Source of the DNA: Tannerellaceae bacterium
GTDB taxonomy: Bacteria > Bacteroidota > Bacteroidia > Bacteroidales > Tannerellaceae
Direction: 5' to 3'
NCBI GenBank assembly: GCA_031267205.1
Contig: JAIRZN010000177.1
Coordinates: 1 to 13,549, forward strand
Length of the DNA stretch: 13,549 nt
The translations under genes were made by a program, and so were the position numbers. Numbering within the stretch: the first letter of the stretch is position 1; every line of letters starts with the position of its first letter. Under the pieces are notes generated by a model, which was not told the origin of the DNA, ran no database searches, and saw nothing but the letters and a program-made list of their open reading frames with translations. Below, piece after piece: positions 1 through 6,604 of the stretch.

Positions 1-147
1 GAGCCTGCTAACAATATAGACATTCAAAACATGGAGATTCTTGCGTCAGCCATCGGCAATTACAGGGGCACGCTTGTCATCGTTTCGCACGACCGTTATT
101 TCCTGAGGCAAATAAATATAGACAGGCATATGGATTTGGAAGTATAG
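1..147 (+). CDS. ABC-F family ATPase, C-terminal end only (partial)
   Basis: The window opens in frame inside a gene whose last 48 codons read EPANNIDIQNMEIL near the start and VIVSHDRYFL near the end. The first motif is the tail of the Walker B/D-loop signature of ABC-F proteins (LDEPTNxLD type, here with Ala for Thr). The second is the switch histidine (H30 of the fragment) in the SHDxxFL motif. ABC-F proteins are soluble tandem-ATPase proteins that bind the ribosomal E site and act as translation factors or antibiotic-resistance factors. The NNxDIQNxEIL wording is common in the resistance-type or short ABC-F branch, but the fragment is too short to decide. The protein ends at TAG with no C-terminal extension. 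The 5' part lies outside the window. Confidence 0.88.
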   Translation, partial: EPANNIDIQNMEILASAIGNYRGTLVIVSHDRYFLRQINIDRHMDLEV

Positions 148-149
148 CA

Positions 150-168
150 AGCCCGCGCCCATCGGGCT
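150..168 (+). terminator. possible hairpin terminator after the ABC-F gene
   Basis: Two bases after the stop codon, AGCCCG (150-155) can pair with CGGGCT (163-168) around a 7-nt loop. There is no T-tract, so intrinsic termination is uncertain; it may only stabilise the 3' end. Confidence 0.3.
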
Positions 169-192
169 GACATTGCCGAACAGTCCGCGTAA

Positions 193-224
193 TTTAGCAG
201 TAACGGATATATTTCCTATTTTTA
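193..224 (+). promoter_or_regulatory. Bacteroidales-type promoter for the aminotransferase gene
   Basis: TTTA (193-196), 20 nt, then TATTTTTA (217-224) resembles the TTTG-N19-TAnnTTTG promoter of this phylum, with one mismatch in each box. A start site near 231 would leave a leader of about 14 nt before the ATG at 245. Assigned by pattern and position only. Confidence 0.4.
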
Positions 225-244
225 CGCGCTAAAAATTGCTTGAT

Positions 245-1564
245 ATGAACATTACTCCAATAGATTACAAGGTCGCCGGAGACGTTATCGCCGCTCTCGG
301 CATATCTGACTTCGGCAAAGCAACCATACGGGAGGTCGTCGCCGTAGCTTCACGTCTGGAACAGTTAACGGGCGTCGAATTTATACGTATGGAGATGGGC
401 GTGCCCGGACTTAAGCCGTCGCAAACAGGCGTCGAGGCCGAAATAGCCGCCCTGCGCAACGGCGTGGCCTCCGTATACCCGAATATCAACGGCTTGCCGG
501 ATCTAAAGAATGAGGCGTCCCGATTTATAAAAGCTTTCGTCAACGCCGACGTGGAGCCGGAAGGCTGCGTGCCGGTCACAGGCTCCATGCAAGGGACTTA
601 CGCCTCTTTCTTAGTCTGCGGGCAGTGTTGCGAAGGGAAGGATACAATACTCTTTATCGACCCAGGATTCCCCGTCCAGAAACAACAAATCGCCGTCCTG
701 GGATACAAATACGCCTCCTTCGACGCCTACCTGCATCGCGGACAGAACCTCCGCCGCGCGCTCGAACAGTTCCTGTCGAAAGGCAACATCGCCGCCATCG
801 TTTACTCCAACCCCAACAATCCTGCATGGTTCTGCCTGACGGAGCCTGAATTGGAAATCATCGGGGAAGCGGCCCGCAAGTACGACGCAATCGTAATCGA
901 AGACCTGGCCTATTTCGCAATGGATTTCCGCCAAAACCTCGGCATCCCCTTCCAACCCCCCTACCAACCCTCCGTAGCGCACTTCGCCGACAACTATATC
1001 CTCCAAATCTCCGGCTCCAAAGCCTTCAGCTACGCAGGCCAACGGATAGGCGTGACCGCAATATCCGACAAGCTATACCGCCGCACATATCCCGCCCTCG
1101 CCCAAAGGTACGGCAACGGCGCCTTCGGCCCGGTATACATCCACCGCGTACTTTACGCCCTTTCCTCCGGCACAGGCCATGCAGCGCAGTACGCGCTCGC
1201 AGCCATGTTCAAAGCAGCCGCCGACGGCGCTTACGACTTCGTCGCCGACGTCAGGGAATACGGCCGACGGGCCGGATTGATCAAGGATATATTCCTCAAA
1301 CACGGCTTCCGCATCGTTTACGACCGTGACCTCGATGCGCCCGTCGCCGACGGCTTCTATTTTACCGTCGCCTACCCCGGTATGACGGGCGACGACCTTG
1401 CGCAACAACTGATATTCTACGGGATAAGCGCCATCTCCCTATCCACGACCGGAAGCTCACAGGAAGGCTTGCGCGCCTGCACGTCCTTCTTCAAAGAACA
1501 CCAGTACGCCCTCCTCGACGAACGCCTGAGGCTCTTCGCCGAACATCATCCTCGAAAACATTGA
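245..1564 (+). CDS. PLP-dependent class I/II aminotransferase
   Basis: A complete 439-residue fold-type I aminotransferase, presumably cytoplasmic. The amino donor and acceptor cannot be told from the sequence. Family landmarks are in the expected order: a glycine-rich start of the large domain (VTGSMQGTYASF, about 111-122), the SNPNNP motif (188-193), IEDLAYF with the pyridine-nitrogen aspartate D220 and Y223, and the SGSKAFSYAGQRIG motif with the probable Schiff-base lysine K259. A C-terminal arginine (R410, GLRACTSF) fits substrate carboxylate binding. Trp follows Pro where many family members have Thr (NPNNPAW). I chose the ATG at 245 over the in-frame TTG at 236, because the TTG adds only three residues and lies closer to the likely promoter. 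A TorF, transport or biosynthetic partner is not adjacent, so context does not indicate the pathway. Codon third positions are rich in C. Confidence 0.9.
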   Translation: MNITPIDYKVAGDVIAALGISDFGKATIREVVAVASRLEQLTGVEFIRMEMGVPGLKPSQTGVEAEIAALRNGVASVYPNINGLPDLKNEASRFIKAFVNADVEPEGCVPVTGSMQGTYASFLVCGQCCEGKDTILFIDPGFPVQKQQIAVLGYKYASFDAYLHRGQNLRRALEQFLSKGNIAAIVYSNPNNPAWFCLTEPELEIIGEAARKYDAIVIEDLAYFAMDFRQNLGIPFQPPYQPSVAHFADNYILQISGSKAFSYAGQRIGVTAISDKLYRRTYPALAQRYGNGAFGPVYIHRVLYALSSGTGHAAQYALAAMFKAAADGAYDFVADVREYGRRAGLIKDIFLKHGFRIVYDRDLDAPVADGFYFTVAYPGMTGDDLAQQLIFYGISAISLSTTGSSQEGLRACTSFFKEHQYALLDERLRLFAEHHPRKH

Positions 1565-1581
1565 ACTTTTCCTGTCCCCGT

Positions 1582-1612
1582 CTTGTTATACATATATTAT
1601 ATAGTAAACTTG
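1582..1612 (+). promoter_or_regulatory. Bacteroidales-type promoter for the DUF6261-like gene
   Basis: CTTG (1582-1585), exactly 19 nt, then TAAACTTG (1605-1612) matches the TTTG-N19-TAnnTTTG pattern with one mismatch per box. It sits in an AT-rich gap 17-47 bp before the ATG at 1629. The gene is therefore probably transcribed separately from the aminotransferase. Confidence 0.55.
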
Positions 1613-1628
1613 GAAACAAACGCCGATC

Positions 1629-2342
1629 ATGAGACAGATAGCTTATTTTTATTTGCCCGTAATAACGGACCTGCATCTCTCGCTGAACTTCTTCGGCAAC
1701 GTATATGAATGCATAAGGGAAATCGACGACCCGAACTTCCAACCCGTCCTGCAATCCTTCCAAACCGCCATGACAGCCTATAACGACGCCGCGCGCCCTC
1801 CCTCAAACAACCTGCTGACAATGCAAATAGCAACCGAAGATGTCTGCCGCGACCTCGCCCTTCAGGCAATCCGCGACAGGAAGGACGAACTGCTCGCAGA
1901 CGAAGACCCTAACGCTCGTGAAACAGGACGTAAAATCGGGGCCGTCCTCGACGAAGCCGATGCCGAAGCCGCAAAAAACATGACGCCCGCAACGCCCGAC
2001 AGCAAAGGCGTATGGATAGAAACGCTGCTCAACGAATTGTCCGCCAAAATCCCGCATCCCGACCGCATCCCGACCGGCATAACCGACTGCATAGCCGAGC
2101 TTAACCGCGCCAACTGGAGCTTCTCCGAACTAAACAAAGCGCGCAACGACGAAATCGAAGGCAAAATCCTCACCGCCGCCATCATGAACACCCGCCGCGA
2201 AATGGACAGGACGTACAACGAAACCATAACCTTCATCAACGCAATGCTCATCTACAACGGCGACGAACGCTACGCCGACATCATCGACCGCGTCAACATC
2301 ATCGTCGAAGAAGCCTCCCGCCCCGCACCCCCCATGCGCTAA
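1629..2342 (+). CDS. DUF6261-like protein of unknown function
   Basis: A 237-residue soluble, acidic, mostly helical protein with no signal peptide or membrane segment. The opening (MRQIAYFYLPVITDLHLSLNFF), the middle motif about taking part in LATEDVCRDLALQAIRD-like helices, and the length fit the DUF6261 family, which is confined to Bacteroidota and often present in many copies per genome. The assignment is from memory of the family, not a search. The second half (DKART-like NKARNDEIEGKILTA, then MDRTYNETITFINAMLIYNG) suggests a repeat of the helical layout of the first half. It has its own promoter and is followed directly by repeat array A. No function can be assigned. The third codon positions are C-rich, as in the aminotransferase. 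Confidence 0.75.
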   Translation: MRQIAYFYLPVITDLHLSLNFFGNVYECIREIDDPNFQPVLQSFQTAMTAYNDAARPPSNNLLTMQIATEDVCRDLALQAIRDRKDELLADEDPNARETGRKIGAVLDEADAEAAKNMTPATPDSKGVWIETLLNELSAKIPHPDRIPTGITDCIAELNRANWSFSELNKARNDEIEGKILTAAIMNTRREMDRTYNETITFINAMLIYNGDERYADIIDRVNIIVEEASRPAPPMR

Positions 2343-2345
2343 CCC

Positions 2346-2578
2346 CCGCCGGATTTTTCCCCTTCGGGAAACTGCCAAATTGACAATTTGAAGCTTTCAC
2401 GGAGCGGGGAATCCTCCAAATAATCAAATTGGGACTTTCACGGAGTGGGGGCCGCTCCAAATCATCAAATTTAAACTTTCCCGAGGCGGGGGCTGCCCAA
2501 ATTATTAATTTGAAGCTTTCGCATGATGGGGGAACCTCCAAATCGCCGCGTTGGTTAATTCCCCTTAGCGGGAACGGT
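2346..2578. repeat. intergenic repeat array A, 41-bp units
   Basis: After an opening hairpin (TTCCC-CTTC-GGGAA, 2357-2370) come four diverged units with equivalent positions at 2373, 2414, 2455, 2495 and 2536, so the period is 41, 41, 40 and 41 bp. Each unit has the form CCAAAT...AAATT..., then CTTTC, then a G-rich run of four or five G. Unit 1 contains the perfect palindrome CAAATTGACAATTTG and unit 4 CAAATTATTAATTTG, so each could form a small hairpin. The array closes with a unique segment containing a second hairpin (TTCCC/GGGAA, 2560-2573). The 41-bp period shifts the reading frame at each unit, which argues against coding. A shorter copy is present at 3166-3278. Confidence 0.8.
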
Positions 2579-2822
2579 CATACACGCTTTCTTAAAAGCG
2601 TCTGTCCCGAAATATATCGAAAAACATATGCGTACAGTGGATTCCTTAAAATGAAAAGCCTTAAATTCGTTGTCGGAAATTGAATTATAAACGTTTGGAT
2701 ATGGAAAAGATAAATATTGTGCGGACTACCTTCACTGTAATAAAGACATTGTCTTCGGTGCGCTTTCCATGTACGCAATCAATTCAAAAATACCGATGAG
2801 AAACTAAATACAATCTAAACAG
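2579..2822. other. AT-rich intergenic stretch upstream of the rhuM fragment, no gene seen
   Basis: This segment is clearly richer in A and T than the flanking genes and carries no ORF that I can support on either strand. It contains a short imperfect hairpin CGCTTTCTTAAAAGCG near 2585-2600. It is probably the native leader of the truncated rhuM gene and entered with it. No convincing TAnnTTTG promoter box was found. Confidence 0.5.
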
Positions 2823-3230
2823 ATGAATAAAGGAGAAATACTGATATACCAAACGCCGGACGGGAACACCCGATTGGATGTGAAGTTAGACGGGGAAACA
2901 GTTTGGATTAACCGGCGGCAAATGGCGGAGCTATTTAACAGGGATGTTAAAACCATAGGCAAACACATCAATAATGCACTGCAGGAGGAATTATCCGAGA
3001 TTCCAACCGTCGCAAAATTTGCGACAGTTCAAACCGAAGGACAAAGGAAGATAGAAAGAAAAATTGATTACTATAATTTAGACATGGTCATTTCCGTCGG
3101 CCACAGGGTGAAGTCAAATCGAGGCATTCAATTCCGTATCTGGGCGAATAAAACCTCCAATCCCTCCGTCGGATTCCCCCCCCTTCGGGAAAACCACCAA
3201 ACGTCCAAGCCAAATTTTTCCACAAATTAG
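2823..3230 (+). pseudogene. RhuM-family protein, 3'-truncated
   Basis: Residues 1-109 match the N-terminal part of the RhuM (virulence RhuM/Fic-associated KilA-N-like) family: EILIYQTPDGNTRLDVKL, then ETVWINRRQMAELFNRD with a helix-turn-helix-like segment, VKTIGKHINNAL, then the family motif YYNLDMVISVGHRVKS and QFRIWAN. Full-length members are about 330 residues and continue with a segment such as VLKDYLLKGY. Here homology stops at about 3150 and the frame runs on for about 26 residues into repeat array B before TAG at 3228-3230. The product would be 135 residues and is probably non-functional. RhuM genes occur in pathogenicity and defence islands; their biochemical role is poorly defined. 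The lower GC content than the neighbours suggests transfer. Confidence in the family is moderate to high from the motifs. Confidence 0.75.
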
Positions 3231-3278
3231 GAATCCTCCAAATCGCCGCGTTGGTTAATTCCCCTTAGCGGGGACGGT
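3166..3278. repeat. intergenic repeat array B, short copy of array A
   Basis: The left end (CCGTCGGATT at 3166, then CCCCTTCGGGAAA) corresponds to CCGCCGGATT at 2346 in array A. The right end, 3235-3278, matches 2535-2578 over 44 bp with one mismatch (2573 A, 3273 G), an offset of exactly 700. The left ends differ by 820, so array B is 120 bp shorter, about three units of 41 bp. The middle is poorly conserved. The array supplies the out-of-family end of the rhuM frame, and related sequence (CCTCCAATCCCTCC) begins right at the break near 3153. Confidence 0.72.
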
Positions 3279-3489
3279 TTACGGGGGATGGTTGGGCGGG
3301 TACGGACTTGGGAGGTGTCTGTATTTTTGTTTTTTAGGGCTTCCGAAATCCGGGCAAGCCATACATGCTTTTCCCGTAGGGCGACGGTTTGCGCGAAGCG
3401 GAGCTGCTGGCGTGGGGCGGGGCAATCCGGGCGGGGACAATCGTTTCCCGAAGGGACGGAATACACGTTCTTTTCATATCTTTGCGCCC
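3279..3489. other. GC-rich spacer upstream of the DUF4924 gene, no gene seen
   Basis: A frame open from 3292 leads into the DUF4924 gene, but its first 66 residues (rich in Gly, Arg and Cys) are not like the family, so I treat the stretch as non-coding. It contains repeated GGGCGGG/GGGGCGGGG-type runs. No structured RNA was recognised. The promoter -7 box of the next operon lies at its right end. Confidence 0.45.
3477..3484 (+). promoter_or_regulatory. -7 box of the DUF4924-rfbD-prfC operon
   Basis: TATCTTTG (3477-3484) is a perfect TAnnTTTG box lying only 5 nt before the ATG at 3490. The transcript would start at or within a few bases of the start codon, so the message may be leaderless or nearly so. 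No good TTTG -33 box is present at the expected distance (about 3453-3458). Confidence 0.5.
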
Positions 3490-4050
3490 ATGATTGTTGA
3501 AGAGCGGAATAAATGGGAAAATATCGCGGAATACCTTCTATGCCAGTGGCAGATGGAGGATATGATCCGGGCGGCAGGTTTCGATATGCCTTTGATACGG
3601 CGGACGATAATCGAAGGCTGTGACCTGACGGCGGACGGTAAGGAGGGCCTGATGCGCCTGTACGAGGACGCGGCGGACAGGATGCGGTCGGAAGGCGTCG
3701 CCGCAAAAGGGCACCTGAGGCGGAACACTGAAACGCTCGACGAGCTGACGGCCCTGCACTCGCGCCTGGTCGACAGCCCTTCGGAGGAGCAATACCGTTC
3801 CGTATACTTCCAAACGCTGCCGTTTATAATCCAACTGCGGGCCAAGTCGGGAGGAAAGAGCGCGCCGGAAATAGAAACCTGCTTCACCGGCGTCTACGGA
3901 TACCTGATGCTCAGGGTACAACAAAAGGAAGTCGGCGATTCGACCGTCGAGGGCATACGCCAAATATCGGCCCTGCTCACGGCTCTGTCGGTGAAATATA
4001 AAGAAATATATGTAGAATCAAATACGGAAAAAGAAAAGGGAAAAGTATGA
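3490..4050 (+). CDS. DUF4924 family protein
   Basis: A 186-residue cytoplasmic helical protein of unknown function. The start MIVEERNKWENIAEYLLCQWQMEDMIRAAGFDM and the later RSVYFQTLPFIIQLRAKSG and GVYGYLMLRVQQKE stretches are typical of DUF4924, a family found in Bacteroidota directly upstream of rfbD. I chose the ATG at 3490 because family similarity begins there and a promoter box ends 5 nt before it. An upstream in-frame start at 3292 would add 66 non-family residues. The stop overlaps the rfbD start (ATGA at 4047-4050), so the two are translationally coupled. No catalytic motif was recognised. Confidence 0.8.
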   Translation: MIVEERNKWENIAEYLLCQWQMEDMIRAAGFDMPLIRRTIIEGCDLTADGKEGLMRLYEDAADRMRSEGVAAKGHLRRNTETLDELTALHSRLVDSPSEEQYRSVYFQTLPFIIQLRAKSGGKSAPEIETCFTGVYGYLMLRVQQKEVGDSTVEGIRQISALLTALSVKYKEIYVESNTEKEKGKV

Positions 4051-4910
4051 AAACAATCTTAGTAACAGGAGCCTGCGGGCAATTAGGGCGCGCGCTGCAA
4101 GAACAGGCCGCGTCGAGCCCTTACCGGTGGCTGTTTACCGACATCGACACGCTGGATATTTGCACAAAAGATGCGCTTGCGGCCTACGCTAAAGCTAATC
4201 AATTAAACTACTTGGTCAACTGCGCCGCGTACACGGCCGTAGACAAGGCGGAGGATAACGAGACGACCTGCCTGCGTATAAACAGCGACGCCGTGCGGAG
4301 CATAGGCGAAGTGGCTGTGCAGGCGGGCTTCAAGGTGATACACATCTCGACCGACTATGTTTTTGACGGCACGAACAGCGCGCCCTATGTCGAGAACGAT
4401 TACACGTGCCCCGTTTCCGTTTACGGCCGCAGCAAGCAAACGGGGGAACTGATGCTGCGCGCCGTCTGTCCCGAAGCGTTGATAATACGCACCTCGTGGC
4501 TGTACTCCGGCACGGGCGCGAATTTTGTAAACACCATGCTCCGCGTCGGGCGTGAAAACGAAGAAATACGCGTAGTATCCGACCAGGTAGGGACGCCCAC
4601 GTATGCCGGAGACCTGGCTTCGGCCATTATCGCCATAATAGGCTGCGCCGAAGCAGGCAACTTCAAGCCCGGCATCTACCATTATTCCGACGAAGGCGTA
4701 TGCAGTTGGTACGACTTCGCCCTGAAGATATTCAGCCTCGCAAGAATACGTTGCCGCGTGATACCCGTCGACACGAAGGATTATCCCACGCGCGCCGTCC
4801 GCCCGCAATACAGCGTACTCAACAAAAGGAAAATCAAGCAAACCTACGGCCTGAGCATTCCTCACTGGGAAGAAAGCCTCAAGCGTATGATGAAAGGTCT
4901 CAAGGCATAA
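4047..4910 (+). CDS. rfbD: dTDP-4-dehydrorhamnose reductase
   Basis: This 287-residue enzyme of the extended short-chain dehydrogenase (RmlD) family reduces dTDP-4-dehydro-L-rhamnose to dTDP-L-rhamnose with NAD(P)H. It is the last step in making the rhamnose donor for surface polysaccharides. The nucleotide-binding motif TGACGQLG (residues 7-14, GxxGxxG) is at the N terminus. The catalytic set is T102 (HISTDYVFDG), Y126 and K130 (VYGRSK). Further RmlD motifs are NCAAYTAVDKAE (58-69), IRTSWLYSGTGANFV and VVSDQVGTPTYAGDLA. Length is normal for the family. The other rhamnose genes (rfbA, rfbB, rfbC) are not in the window. It overlaps the DUF4924 gene by 4 bp and is followed by prfC after 17 bp, which is the usual Bacteroidales arrangement. 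Confidence 0.95.
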   Translation: MKTILVTGACGQLGRALQEQAASSPYRWLFTDIDTLDICTKDALAAYAKANQLNYLVNCAAYTAVDKAEDNETTCLRINSDAVRSIGEVAVQAGFKVIHISTDYVFDGTNSAPYVENDYTCPVSVYGRSKQTGELMLRAVCPEALIIRTSWLYSGTGANFVNTMLRVGRENEEIRVVSDQVGTPTYAGDLASAIIAIIGCAEAGNFKPGIYHYSDEGVCSWYDFALKIFSLARIRCRVIPVDTKDYPTRAVRPQYSVLNKRKIKQTYGLSIPHWEESLKRMMKGLKA

Positions 4911-4927
4911 ACCGGAGCGTATAAACA

Positions 4928-6505
4928 ATGGCCTATTCAGAGGAAATACAGAAAAGGCGAACCTTCGCCATCGTCAGCCATCCCGACGCGGGAAAGACTA
5001 CGCTTACGGAGAAGCTGCTCTTGTTCGGCGGAGCTATCCACGTCGCCGGAGCCGTCAAGTCGAACAAGATACGGAAAACGGCGACGTCAGACTGGATGGA
5101 TATAGAGAAACAGCGCGGCATATCGGTAGCCACCTCCGTTATGGCCTTTGACTATTCGGGACATAAGATCAACATATTGGATACGCCCGGCCACCAGGAC
5201 TTTGCCGAAGATACATTCCGCACGCTGACGGCCGTAGACAGCGTCATCATCGTCGTCGACATCGCCAAGGGCGTAGAAGCCCAGACGCGCAAACTTATGG
5301 AAGTGTGCAGGATGCGCAAGACGCCCGTAATAGTCTTCGTCAACAAATTAGACCGTGACGGGAAGGATCCTTTCGATCTTTTGGACGAAATAGAAGAGGA
5401 ACTGAAAATAAAAGTCCGTCCGCTGAGCTGGCCGATCGACATGGGGCAGCGCTTTCGCGGCGTATATAATATATATGAAGCAAAACTTGATCTATACACT
5501 CCCAGCAAGCAATACGTGACGGAAAGCATCGTGTTCGAGGACATACTCAGCCCGGAGCTTGAGGAACATATCGGCGACACGCTATCGGCGCGCCTCAGGG
5601 CCGACCTTGAACTGATCGAGGGCGTATACCCCGCCTTTGACGTTAAAACATACCTCGAAGGCGATACGGCGCCCGTCTTCTTCGGCTCGGCGCTTAATAA
5701 CTTCGGCGTGAAGGAACTGTTGGACTGTTTCCTGCGCATCGCGCCTTCGCCCCGCCCCGTTAAGGCTTTAGAGCGTGTGGTAGAGCCTGAGGAGGACGGT
5801 TTCAGCGGATTTGTATTCAAGATACACGCCAATATGGATCCTAATCACCGCAGTTGCATAGCTTTCGTCAAAATCTGTTCCGGTCGCTTCGAGCGCAACG
5901 CTAACTACAAGCACGTGCGCTTCAACAGGCTTATGCGCTTCAGCAGTCCGACCGCATTCATGGCCCAGAAGAAGGAAACCGTCGACGAGGCCTTCGCCGG
6001 CGATATTGTAGGCCTGCCCGATACGGGAAACTTCAAGATCGGCGACACCCTGACGTCCGGCGAAGAGCTTCACTTCAAAGGACTGCCGAGCTTCTCGCCC
6101 GAAATGTTCAAGTACATCGAAAACGCCGATCCTATGAAATCCAAGCAGCTCAACAAAGGCATAGAGCAACTGATGGACGAAGGCGTGGCGCAGCTCTTCA
6201 CCAATCAATTCAACGGGCGGAAAATTATCGGCACGGTAGGGCAATTACAGTTTGAGGTGATACAATACCGCCTGTTACACGAGTACGGCGCCCAATGCAA
6301 GTGGGAAACCGTCAGCCTTCATAAAGCCTGCTGGATTGAGAGCGGCAACAGTGCGGTGATGGACAATTTCAAGCGTCGCAAGGCGCAATACATGGCAGTC
6401 GACAAGGAAGGCAGGGACGTCTACTTAGCCGATTCCGCTTACGTCCTGACAATGGCGCAGCAGGACTTTCCGGAAATTAAGTTCCACTTCTCCTCAGAGT
6501 TTTAG
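4928..6505 (+). CDS. prfC: peptide chain release factor 3
   Basis: A full-length 525-residue translational GTPase. RF3 removes RF1/RF2 from the ribosome after peptide release and helps post-peptidyl-transfer quality control. The G domain shows the P-loop SHPDAGKT (17-24), the switch I region RGISVATSVMAF, DTPGHQDF (G3, 85-92) and NKLDRD (G4, 139-144). The RF3-specific text KTATSDWMDIEKQRGISV distinguishes it from EF-G. The later domains carry FKIHANMDPNHRSCIAFVKICSGRF and VGQLQFEVIQYRLLHEYGA, as in RF3. Start choice is clear, with the ATG 17 nt after rfbD. It is the last gene of the operon begun by the DUF4924 gene. No anomaly was seen. Confidence 0.97.
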   Translation: MAYSEEIQKRRTFAIVSHPDAGKTTLTEKLLLFGGAIHVAGAVKSNKIRKTATSDWMDIEKQRGISVATSVMAFDYSGHKINILDTPGHQDFAEDTFRTLTAVDSVIIVVDIAKGVEAQTRKLMEVCRMRKTPVIVFVNKLDRDGKDPFDLLDEIEEELKIKVRPLSWPIDMGQRFRGVYNIYEAKLDLYTPSKQYVTESIVFEDILSPELEEHIGDTLSARLRADLELIEGVYPAFDVKTYLEGDTAPVFFGSALNNFGVKELLDCFLRIAPSPRPVKALERVVEPEEDGFSGFVFKIHANMDPNHRSCIAFVKICSGRFERNANYKHVRFNRLMRFSSPTAFMAQKKETVDEAFAGDIVGLPDTGNFKIGDTLTSGEELHFKGLPSFSPEMFKYIENADPMKSKQLNKGIEQLMDEGVAQLFTNQFNGRKIIGTVGQLQFEVIQYRLLHEYGAQCKWETVSLHKACWIESGNSAVMDNFKRRKAQYMAVDKEGRDVYLADSAYVLTMAQQDFPEIKFHFSSEF

Positions 6506-6527
6506 GCCGGGGAAATATACCTCCGGC
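6506..6527 (+). terminator. candidate terminator hairpin after prfC
   Basis: Directly after the TAG, GCCGGGG (6506-6512) pairs with CTCCGGC (6521-6527), including one G-T pair, around an 8-nt loop. The following sequence is only moderately T-rich (GCGGTATTTGTATATT), so termination may be partial. Confidence 0.4.
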
Positions 6528-6533
6528 GCGGTA

Positions 6534-6563
6534 TTTGTATATTGGCAATAATCGCTAACTTTA
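6534..6563 (+). promoter_or_regulatory. Bacteroidales-type promoter for the thiol-disulfide lipoprotein gene
   Basis: TTTG (6534-6537), 18 nt, then TAACTTTA (6556-6563) gives a perfect -33 box and a -7 box with one mismatch. A start near 6570 would leave a leader of about 35 nt before the ATG at 6605. Confidence 0.55.
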
Positions 6564-6604
6564 CGCCGATGTATGTATTGTATCCTATATAAAAAGAATT
6601 TGAG

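Noticed and set aside
236..244. TTG start of the aminotransferase
   Set aside because: It adds only three residues ahead of a good ATG at 245, which leaves a more reasonable leader after the promoter.
2299..2541. An ORF on the - strand of about 80 residues across repeat array A
   Set aside because: The 41-bp period shifts the frame at every unit and the protein has repeated but non-family text. It is a by-product of the repeat, overlapping the end of the DUF6261-like gene.
2823..3278. A complete mobile element around rhuM
   Set aside because: No transposase, integrase or terminal inverted repeats were found. The flanking repeats are directly oriented intergenic arrays, so only a recombination remnant is supported.
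3292..3489. A 66-residue N-terminal extension of the DUF4924 protein
   Set aside because: The extension is Gly/Arg/Cys-rich and not family-like, and a perfect -7 box lies just before the internal ATG at 3490.
3279..3489. A riboswitch or structured RNA leader before the DUF4924 gene
   Set aside because: I recognised no known riboswitch core, and the -7 box just before the ATG implies the region is not transcribed as a leader of this operon.
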